Assembly: GCA_022769845.1 (NCBI GenBank)
Contig: JALEIO010000152.1
Coordinates: 1 to 7,756, forward strand
Source of the DNA: Oscillospiraceae bacterium
GTDB lineage: Bacteria > Bacillota > Clostridia > UMGS1810
Direction: 5' to 3'
DNA length: 7,756 nucleotides
Shown: one piece after another, positions 1 to 6,383 of the stretch
How the letters are laid out: every line of letters begins with the position of its first letter
Position numbering within the stretch: position 1 is the first letter of the stretch
Position numbers and translations under genes: made by a program
The notes under the pieces: model-generated
The model's input: the letters and a program-made list of their open reading frames with translations, nothing else
Databases searched by the model: none
What the model was told of the DNA's origin: nothing

Positions 1-7
1 TATCTCG

Positions 8-13
8 TCCCTT
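8..13 (-). promoter_or_regulatory. Possible ribosome binding site of a gene beyond the left edge
   Basis: Read on the minus strand, the bases after the uvrA stop codon contain AAGGGA followed by seven bases (CGAGATA) to the window edge. This is the right distance for a start codon just outside the window. No terminator hairpin is seen between the uvrA stop and this site. It could mean that the uvrBA transcript continues into a third gene, but six purines in AT-rich DNA are weak evidence. Confidence 0.25.
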
Positions 14-30
14 AATTTTTAATAAAGCTT

Positions 31-2844
31 TTACTTTTCCAAATATTTTTTCAGATATTTTCCCGTAAATGATTTTCCGCATTTTGCTATTTCTTCAGGT
101 GTACCGGTGCAGACGATTGTTCCGCCCATATCGCCGCCCTCAGGGCCGAGATCAATAATGTAATCGGCGGTTTTTATGATGTCGAGATTATGCTCTATTA
201 CCACGACGGTGTTGCCACTGTCAACAAGAGTGTTCAGCACCTCAATAAGCTTATGAACGTCCGCGGTATGCAGACCTGTTGTCGGCTCGTCCAGAATATA
301 AATTGTCTTTCCTGTGCTTCGACGGCTTAATTCTGTAGCAAGCTTAACCCTTTGCGCCTCTCCGCCCGAAAGAGTGGTGGAGGGCTGACCGATTTTGATA
401 TATCCCAAACCAACGTCATAAAGAGTTTGCAGTTTTCTCTTGATTTTAGGAAGGTTTTTGAAAAATTCCAAGCCTTCTTCGACTGTCATTTCCAAAACTT
501 CATAAATATTTTTATCCTTATATTTAACCTCCAGCGTTTCGCGGTTGTAGCGCTTGCCCTTGCACACTTCGCAGGGAACATAAACGTCGGGAAGAAAGTT
601 CATTTCAATTTTCAGTATGCCGTCACCCGAGCAGGCTTCGCATCTGCCGCCGCTTATATTAAAGCTGAAACGGCCTGATTTGTAGCCTCGCACCTTTGCT
701 TCGTTTGTTCCGGCAAAAAGCTCACGTATATCGGTGAAAACGCCGGTGTATGTTGCCGGATTTGACCTTGGTGTTCTGCCAATCGGCGACTGGTCGATGT
801 TTATAACCTTATCGAGATTTTCTATGCCTTCGATTTTTTTAAAATTCGTTGCTTTTTTCTTTGAGCCGTTAAGAACCGACGACAGTTTCTTATATAAAAT
901 TTCGTTGACAAGCGATGATTTTCCGCTGCCCGATACACCTGTTACAGCAATAAATTTGCCGAGTGGAAAGGTTACGTCTATGTTTTTAAGATTGTTTTGT
1001 GACGCGCCGTAAACGGTTAAAAATTTACCGTTGCCGCTGCGTCTTTTTAAAGGAACTTCAATTTTTTTCGCACCCGAAAGATAAAGTCCTGTTTGGCTGC
1101 GCTTTTCCTTCATAATATCTTCAACCGTTCCCTGTGCCACGACTTCGCCGCCGTGAACTCCTGCGCCGGGGCCGATATCAACAATGTAGTCAGCGGCAAA
1201 CATTGTGTCTTCATCGTGTTCAACTACAATAAGCGTATTTCCCAAGTCGCGAAGGTTTTTGAGCGTTGCAAGAAGCTTGTCGTTGTCGCGCTGATGAAGT
1301 CCGATGCTCGGCTCGTCAAGAATATACAAAACACCCGTGAGTCCGGAGCCGATTTGCGTTGCAAGACGTATTCTCTGCGCTTCGCCGCCCGAAAGCGTTC
1401 CCGCCGAGCGTGCAAGCGTAAGGTATCCGAGGCCTACGTTTACCAAAAATCCGAGGCGTGCGTTGATTTCTTTCAAAACCTGATTTGCAATTATTTTTTC
1501 GGTGTCGGTAAGCTTTATTTCCTCAAAAAATTTCTTCGCGTCACGCACCGACATTTTTGTTACATCCGAAATGCTTTTGCCGTTAATAGTAACCGCCAAA
1601 ACCTCTTTTTTCAGCCTTTCGCCGTGACATTCGGGGCAATTTACCGAGCTCATATAATTTTCGTATTCTGCGCGCATAAAGGAGGAATAACTCTCTTTAT
1701 ATCTGCGTTCAATGCATTTCATAACCCCCTCAAACGGCTGTTCTATGTTGTATTTGTAAAAATAAGAAATCGGCTCGCCTCCTGTGCCGTACATAAGAAC
1801 ATTGTAATGCTCATCTTTAAGCTCGTTTATTGGAGTATCAAGCGAAAATCCATATTTTTTTGCAAGTCCCGAAAGCTGCGCATACGCTATTGTTTTTTGG
1901 TCCTTGACGTTCCAGCCCATAGCTTTAATTGCGCCCTCACGAAGTGAGAGAGATTTGTCGGGAATTATTAAATCTTCGTCAAATTCGGTTAAATTACCGA
2001 GTCCCGAGCAGGTGGGACAGGCGCCGAACGGAGAGTTGAACGAAAACATACGAGGCGACATTTCTTCAATGCTTATTCCGCAGTCCGGACAGGCATAGTT
2101 TTGACTGAACATCATTTCCTCGCCGCCGATTATTTCAATAATCACAAGACCTCCGCCAAGCTTTAAAGCGGTTTCTATTGAATCGGTAAGTCGTGCTGAA
2201 ATGCCGTCTTTTAAAACAATTCGGTCAACCACAATTTCTATTGAGTGCCGTTTTGTTTTTTCAAGCTTTATTTCTTCGTATAAATCGTAGGTTACAGAAT
2301 CGACTCTTACACGCACATATCCGCTTTTTTTCGCGCTTTCAAATACCTTTTGATGTTCGCCCTTTTTTTCGCGCACAACGGGCGCAAGAATTTGAAGCTT
2401 TGTGCCGTTTTCAAAGCTTAAAACCTTATCTACAATTTCGTCAACCGTTTGCTGTTTTATAACTTTTTTGCACTTTGGACAGTGCGGAATGCCTATTCTT
2501 GCGTAAATAAGGCGGAGATAATCGTAAATTTCGGTTACGGTTCCCACAGTCGAGCGCGGATTTTTGCTTGTGGTTTTTTGGTCAATAGAAATTGCGGGGG
2601 ACAATCCCTCAATATAGTCAACGTCGGGCTTGTCCATTTGTCCCAAAAACTGACGCGCATAGGAGGAAAGCGACTCAATATACCTGCGCTGACCCTCGGC
2701 GTAGATGGTATCAAACGCGAGCGACGATTTTCCCGAGCCTGAAAGTCCTGTAAAAACCACAAATTTATCACGCGGAATTGTGATATCTATATTTTTTAAA
2801 TTATGTTGTCTTGCACCCTTTATAATTATTGAATCCTTTGACAT
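31..2844 (-). CDS. uvrA: Excinuclease ABC subunit UvrA
   Basis: UvrA is the damage-sensing ATPase of nucleotide excision repair; as a dimer it scans DNA, recruits UvrB to lesions and leaves before UvrC cuts. The 937-residue length is normal for the family. Two ABC-type ATPase modules are visible: Walker A GLSGSGKSS at residues 33-41 and GVSGSGKSS at 636-644; signature LSGGEAQ at 484-490 and 825-831; Walker B LYILDEP at 506-512 and IYILDEP at 848-854; H-loop histidines at 543 and 885. Zinc-type CxxC pairs lie at 122/125, 252/255, 276/279, 403/406, 735/738 and 758/761. By family knowledge, about residues 130-245 form the UvrB-binding domain and about 287-398 the insertion domain. The ATG start at 2844 has AGAAGGTG five bases upstream. 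uvrA is the second gene of the operon, 11 nt after uvrB. The frame is intact and no key residue is missing. Confidence 0.98.
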   Translation of the reverse strand: MSKDSIIIKGARQHNLKNIDITIPRDKFVVFTGLSGSGKSSLAFDTIYAEGQRRYIESLSSYARQFLGQMDKPDVDYIEGLSPAISIDQKTTSKNPRSTVGTVTEIYDYLRLIYARIGIPHCPKCKKVIKQQTVDEIVDKVLSFENGTKLQILAPVVREKKGEHQKVFESAKKSGYVRVRVDSVTYDLYEEIKLEKTKRHSIEIVVDRIVLKDGISARLTDSIETALKLGGGLVIIEIIGGEEMMFSQNYACPDCGISIEEMSPRMFSFNSPFGACPTCSGLGNLTEFDEDLIIPDKSLSLREGAIKAMGWNVKDQKTIAYAQLSGLAKKYGFSLDTPINELKDEHYNVLMYGTGGEPISYFYKYNIEQPFEGVMKCIERRYKESYSSFMRAEYENYMSSVNCPECHGERLKKEVLAVTINGKSISDVTKMSVRDAKKFFEEIKLTDTEKIIANQVLKEINARLGFLVNVGLGYLTLARSAGTLSGGEAQRIRLATQIGSGLTGVLYILDEPSIGLHQRDNDKLLATLKNLRDLGNTLIVVEHDEDTMFAADYIVDIGPGAGVHGGEVVAQGTVEDIMKEKRSQTGLYLSGAKKIEVPLKRRSGNGKFLTVYGASQNNLKNIDVTFPLGKFIAVTGVSGSGKSSLVNEILYKKLSSVLNGSKKKATNFKKIEGIENLDKVINIDQSPIGRTPRSNPATYTGVFTDIRELFAGTNEAKVRGYKSGRFSFNISGGRCEACSGDGILKIEMNFLPDVYVPCEVCKGKRYNRETLEVKYKDKNIYEVLEMTVEEGLEFFKNLPKIKRKLQTLYDVGLGYIKIGQPSTTLSGGEAQRVKLATELSRRSTGKTIYILDEPTTGLHTADVHKLIEVLNTLVDSGNTVVVIEHNLDIIKTADYIIDLGPEGGDMGGTIVCTGTPEEIAKCGKSFTGKYLKKYLEK

Positions 2845-2849
2845 TTTTT

Positions 2850-2857
2850 CACCTTCT
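2850..2857 (-). promoter_or_regulatory. uvrA ribosome binding site overlapping the uvrB stop codon
   Basis: On the minus strand the sequence reads AGAAGGTG, then five A residues, then the uvrA ATG. The first two bases (AG) are also the last two of the uvrB TAG stop (2858-2856). A ribosome finishing uvrB therefore sits on the uvrA initiation region, which suggests translational coupling of the two subunits. The coupling is inference; the overlap is directly visible. Confidence 0.85.
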
Positions 2858-4817
2858 AAAATGCTTTCTTTTTAAGTTTTTCTATTTCATCGCGGTATTT
2901 TGCCGCTTTTTCAAATTCAAGATTTTTGGCCGCAGCCTGCATAAGCGAGGTAAGAGCCGTAATTTTGTCCTCTTTTGAAATGGGTTTTTTCACTGCATCT
3001 TTGCTTTGAGTGCTTTCCTGCGCAACGGTTTGAATAACGTCGCGTATATCTTTTTTTATGCTTTTCGGCGTAATGTTGTGTTTAACATTATAATCGTTTT
3101 GAATTTTTCTTCTTCTGTTTGTTTCGTCAATAGCCGCTTTCATTGAGCGCGTTATTGTATCGGCATACATAATAACACGTCCGTTTTTGTTTCGCGCTGC
3201 TCTGCCGATTGTCTGAACAAGAGAGGTTTCGCTTCGTAAAAATCCTTCTTTGTCGGCGTCGAGTATTGCTACAAGCGATGTTTCGGGTATGTCGAGTCCT
3301 TCTCTTAAAAGGTTGATTCCCACAAGTACGTCAAACACGCCGAGACGCAAATCGCGCACAATTTCCATTCTTTCGATTGTGTCAATATCGGAGTGCAGAT
3401 AGCGCACTTTAATTCCGGCATCTTTTAAATAATCGGTAAGGCTTTCCGCCATTTTTTTGGTAAGCGTGGTAACCAAAACGCGCTCCTGTTTTTGTACGGA
3501 AGAGTGTATTTCGGCTATAAGGTCGTCAATCTGACCTTTTATGGGACGGACAATAACCTCGGGGTCGAGAAGTCCCGTAGGACGAATAACCTGCTCGCAT
3601 ATGTTTTGCGAATGCTCTTTTTCGTACTCTGCAGGCGTTGCAGACACAAAAATAACCTGATTTATCATACCTTCAAATTCTTTAAAATTAAGAGGACGGT
3701 TATCGTATGCGGACGGAAGTCGAAATCCGTATTCAACAAGCGTGTCCTTTCGCGCTCTGTCGCCGGCGTACATTGCCCTGACCTGCGGAACGGTAACGTG
3801 CGACTCGTCTATTACCAAAAGATAATCTTTAGGAAAATAATCCATAAGAGTGTACGGACGTGTTCCGGGCGCTCTGCCGCTTATATGGCGCGAATAGTTT
3901 TCAATGCCCTGACAAAATCCGACCTCCTGCATCATTTCAAGGTCGTAGTTTGTACGCTGAAGAATTCGCTGCATTTCTAAAATTTTGTCGTGCTCCTTAA
4001 AATAGGCGGCGCGCTCGTTCAGTTCGTCGCCGATTGTAATAATTGCACGCTTCATTTTTTCGGGAGTTGTCGCATAGTGCGAGGCGGGAAAAATTGCAAT
4101 ATACGAGCGAAAATTAAGAATTTCGCCCGTAACGGTATCAATTTCGCAAATTCTCTCCACTTCATCACCGAAAAACTCAATTCTTATTGCTTTTTCGTTT
4201 GAATTTGCAGGAAAAACCTCCACAATATCTCCGCGAACTCTGAAAGTGCCGCGCGAAAAATCAATATCGTTTCGAGTGTACTGAATGTCAACAAGCTTTT
4301 TCAAAAGATAGTTTCTGTCCATAACACTACCGACGCGAACCGAAACTATGAGGTTTTTGTAATCGTCCGGGTCGCCGAGTCCGTATATGCACGAAACGCT
4401 CGCAACAATTATTACATCGCGCCGTTCAAAAAGAGAGGCAGTCGCGCTGTGGCGAAGCTTGTCGATTTCATCATTTACAGACGAATCCTTTTCAATATAT
4501 GTGTCACTTGACGGAATGTACGCTTCGGGCTGATAATAGTCGTAATACGAAACAAAATATTCAACCGCGTTTTCGGGAAAAAACTCTTTAAACTCACTGC
4601 ACAGCTGTGCCGCAAGAATTTTATTGTGCGCCAAAACAAGCGTGGGCTTATTGACGTTTTTTATTACGTTTGCTATTGTAAACGTCTTTCCCGAGCCTGT
4701 AACTCCGAGAAGCGTCTGCCCCTTGTCACCGTTTTGTATTCCTTTTGTAAGACTGTCGATTGCCTTTATTTGGTCACCCATAGGCTTATAGTCCGATACA
4801 AGCTTAAATTCAGGCAT
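2856..4817 (-). CDS. uvrB: Excinuclease ABC subunit UvrB
   Basis: UvrB is the helicase-like damage-verification subunit; UvrA loads it onto lesions, where it recruits UvrC for dual incision. Numbered from the preferred start, the 653-residue protein shows Walker A GVTGSGKT (38-45), the aromatic beta-hairpin used for strand insertion (about 91-102, with Tyr 91, 92, 94 and 95), the DESH box (337-340), SATPAE (392-397), the GINLLREGLD segment (500-509) and motif VI QTIGRAARN (535-543). A C-terminal UVR coiled-coil (about 615-650) contacts UvrC or UvrA. The reading frame can be extended to a GTG at 4826 or an ATG at 4823. I prefer the ATG at 4817 because AAAGGTGAT at 4822-4830 is correctly spaced for it and overlaps the other two candidates. 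uvrB is the first gene of the uvrBA operon, behind a good promoter at 4850-4878. Nothing looks truncated. Confidence 0.97.
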   Translation of the reverse strand: MPEFKLVSDYKPMGDQIKAIDSLTKGIQNGDKGQTLLGVTGSGKTFTIANVIKNVNKPTLVLAHNKILAAQLCSEFKEFFPENAVEYFVSYYDYYQPEAYIPSSDTYIEKDSSVNDEIDKLRHSATASLFERRDVIIVASVSCIYGLGDPDDYKNLIVSVRVGSVMDRNYLLKKLVDIQYTRNDIDFSRGTFRVRGDIVEVFPANSNEKAIRIEFFGDEVERICEIDTVTGEILNFRSYIAIFPASHYATTPEKMKRAIITIGDELNERAAYFKEHDKILEMQRILQRTNYDLEMMQEVGFCQGIENYSRHISGRAPGTRPYTLMDYFPKDYLLVIDESHVTVPQVRAMYAGDRARKDTLVEYGFRLPSAYDNRPLNFKEFEGMINQVIFVSATPAEYEKEHSQNICEQVIRPTGLLDPEVIVRPIKGQIDDLIAEIHSSVQKQERVLVTTLTKKMAESLTDYLKDAGIKVRYLHSDIDTIERMEIVRDLRLGVFDVLVGINLLREGLDIPETSLVAILDADKEGFLRSETSLVQTIGRAARNKNGRVIMYADTITRSMKAAIDETNRRRKIQNDYNVKHNITPKSIKKDIRDVIQTVAQESTQSKDAVKKPISKEDKITALTSLMQAAAKNLEFEKAAKYRDEIEKLKKKAF

Positions 4818-4821
4818 ATTC

Positions 4822-4830
4822 ATCACCTTT
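4822..4830 (-). promoter_or_regulatory. uvrB ribosome binding site that decides the start
   Basis: The minus strand reads AAAGGTGAT, then GAAT, then ATG (4817-4815). AAGGTGAT is complementary to the 3' end of 16S rRNA. The GTG at 4826 and the ATG at 4823 lie within or directly against this element, so they are too close to be used efficiently. The ATG at 4817 is the better start. Confidence 0.75.
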
Positions 4831-4849
4831 TTTGTTAATATACTTATTT

Positions 4850-4878
4850 ATTATATACTTAATTTAAAAAAATTTCAA
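4850..4878 (-). promoter_or_regulatory. Sigma-A type promoter of uvrBA
   Basis: On the minus strand there is a -35 box TTGAAA (4878-4873), a 17-bp spacer and a perfect -10 box TATAAT (4855-4850). Transcription would begin near 4843, giving a leader of about 25 nt before the uvrB ATG at 4817. The match to the housekeeping consensus is strong, but the surroundings are very AT-rich, so chance matches are more likely than usual. Confidence 0.75.
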
Positions 4879-4905
4879 CAAATTTTGAATATTGTATTTT
4901 ATTTT

Positions 4906-4934
4906 TTGAAAATATGTTGTATAATATATATAAC
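4906..4934 (+). promoter_or_regulatory. Sigma-A type promoter of murC
   Basis: The plus strand has a -35 box TTGAAA (4906-4911), a 17-bp spacer and a -10 box TATAAC (4929-4934). Transcription would begin near 4941, giving a leader of about 57 nt. A perfect TATAAT also lies at 4920-4925, but it has only the poor -35 candidate TTTTAT at 4897-4902. The true start may use either. The promoter is back-to-back with that of uvrBA, and the two do not overlap. Confidence 0.55.
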
Positions 4935-4997
4935 TTTAAAAAAATTTGGAAATATTTTTGGTTATTTATTTAATGAAGGGAATGGAATTTTTAAAAT

Positions 4998-6341
4998 ATG
5001 AAAGAGGATTATATACATTTTATTGGTATAGGCGGAATAAGTATGAGCTCTCTTGCGCATATTATGCTACATAACGGGAAAAAGGTGTCGGGGTCGGATA
5101 CGGCAAAATCACACCTTACAGACGAGCTTGAAGCGCTCGGAGCAAAAATTTCGGTAGGTCAAAGGGCCGAAAATATAACAAATCCCGATTTGGTGGTATA
5201 TACCGCGGCAATAAGCGAGGATAACGAGGAGCTTTGCGAAGCGCGGAAAAAGGGAATAAGATGCATTGAACGCGCATATCTTTTAGGTGAAATTATGAAG
5301 CATTATGATGTGCCGATTGCCGTTTCGGGAACACACGGAAAAACCACCACAACGTCAATGATCGCTCACGTTTTGCTTGCAAACGATACAGACCCGACAA
5401 TTACAGTCGGCGGAGAGCTTGACGCAATCGGAGGAAATCTTCGCACCGGCAAGAGCGGATATTTTTTAACCGAGGCGTGCGAATATCACCGAAGCTTTCT
5501 GCATTTTTTCCCGAAAATCGGAATAATTTTGAATGTTGAAGCCGATCATCTCGATTATTTTAAAGATATTGACGAAATTAAACAGACTTTTTGTGATTTT
5601 GCGAAGCTTTTGCCTGACGACGGCTGCCTTATTGTGTCTTATGATAACAAAAATGCGCTTGAAACGGCAAAATGCGCACGCTGCAAGGCGGTAACCTTCG
5701 GCATTGACGGCGGTGATTTTACAGCCAAGAATATTGTGTATGATGAAGGTGCGCATCCCGAATTTGACGTTTTGTTAAACGGTGAAAAGATTTCACATTT
5801 AAAGCTCAACGTTTGCGGAAGTTATAATATCACAAATGCGCTTGCTGCTTTTGCGGCAGGGTACGAGCTTGGATTTGATGCTGAAAAAATTAAAAAAGGC
5901 TTGGAGACATTTTGCGGAACGCACCGCCGTTTTGAAAAAAAAGGTGAGAAAAACGGTTTTGAGATTGTGGACGATTATGCGCATCATCCAACCGAGATTA
6001 CAGTTACGCTCAAGGCTGCAAAAGATACTCATCACAACACTGTATGGTGCATTTTTCAGCCTCACACATATTCAAGAACAAAAGCGCTTCTTAATGATTT
6101 TGCAAAGGCTTTAAAGCTGGCGGATAAGGTTATTATAACCGATATTTATGCCGCGCGCGAAAAGGATATGGGAATTGTTTCGGCAAGGGATTTGGCAAAC
6201 ATTATTGACGGGGCGGTTTATATAAAGGATTTTAACGACATTGCCGATTATATAATAAAAAATGCAAAATGCGGCGATATTGTAATCACTATGGGCGCAG
6301 GAACGGTTTATAAAATAGGGGATATGATTTTGGAAAAATAA
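4998..6341 (+). CDS. murC: UDP-N-acetylmuramate--L-alanine ligase MurC
   Basis: MurC is the cytosolic ATP-dependent ligase that joins L-alanine to UDP-N-acetylmuramic acid, the first amino acid step of the peptidoglycan stem peptide. The 447-residue length is usual. The N-terminal UDP-sugar-binding domain opens with HFIGIGGIS (7-15). The central ATPase domain has the P-loop GTHGKTTT (111-118), EYHRSF (162-167) and DHLDY (183-187). The C-terminal domain has GTHRRFE (307-313), DDYAHHPTEI (325-334), HTYSR (356-360) and MGAGTVY (432-438). The start is forced: the ATG at 4998 is preceded by an in-frame TAA at 4992-4994. A good Shine-Dalgarno is missing at normal distance; GAAGGG at 4975-4980 is 17 nt upstream. 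The gene stands alone between a divergent repair operon and a convergent flavoprotein gene, with its own promoter candidate and terminator. Confidence 0.97.
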   Translation: MKEDYIHFIGIGGISMSSLAHIMLHNGKKVSGSDTAKSHLTDELEALGAKISVGQRAENITNPDLVVYTAAISEDNEELCEARKKGIRCIERAYLLGEIMKHYDVPIAVSGTHGKTTTTSMIAHVLLANDTDPTITVGGELDAIGGNLRTGKSGYFLTEACEYHRSFLHFFPKIGIILNVEADHLDYFKDIDEIKQTFCDFAKLLPDDGCLIVSYDNKNALETAKCARCKAVTFGIDGGDFTAKNIVYDEGAHPEFDVLLNGEKISHLKLNVCGSYNITNALAAFAAGYELGFDAEKIKKGLETFCGTHRRFEKKGEKNGFEIVDDYAHHPTEITVTLKAAKDTHHNTVWCIFQPHTYSRTKALLNDFAKALKLADKVIITDIYAAREKDMGIVSARDLANIIDGAVYIKDFNDIADYIIKNAKCGDIVITMGAGTVYKIGDMILEK

Positions 6342-6370
6342 AAAACGGGCGTTTTAAACGCCCGTTTTTT
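6341..6370. terminator. Bidirectional intrinsic terminator between murC and the flavodiiron gene
   Basis: The arms 6341-6353 and 6357-6369 pair perfectly over 13 bp (A5 CGGGCG TT with its complement) around a TTA loop. A T run (6365-6370) follows the GC core on the plus strand. On the minus strand the complement of the A-rich bases 6334-6345 gives a matching T-rich tail. The hairpin begins in the last base of the murC stop codon and lies 14 bp from the flavodiiron stop, so it can end both convergent transcripts. Confidence 0.9.
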
Positions 6371-6383
6371 ATGATTATCTATT

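Noticed and set aside
1093..1947. Open frame of 284 codons on the plus strand, opposite uvrA
   Set aside because: It lies wholly antisense to a perfectly conserved uvrA. Its product is rich in Cys, Phe, Arg and Lys, has no recognisable motif and lacks a convincing ribosome binding site. It is a shadow of the uvrA codon pattern.
3492..3980. Open frame of 162 codons on the plus strand, opposite uvrB
   Set aside because: It is antisense to conserved uvrB helicase coding sequence, and its product has no recognisable domain. It is a shadow frame.
4861..4890. A/T-only inverted repeat (AAATT ... AATTT) between the divergent promoters
   Set aside because: The arms are short and contain only A and T, so such repeats are expected by chance in this base composition. 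There is no stable hairpin or known operator.
4935..4997. murC leader checked for a riboswitch or T-box
   Set aside because: The leader is only about 60 nt, nearly all A and T, with no conserved core, stable stems or terminator-like hairpin.
4973..5074. Small 33-codon open frame overlapping the murC start in another frame, a possible leader peptide
   Set aside because: It has no ribosome binding site of its own, and its second ATG sits directly against GAAGGG. Most of it overlaps murC. The product is unremarkable.
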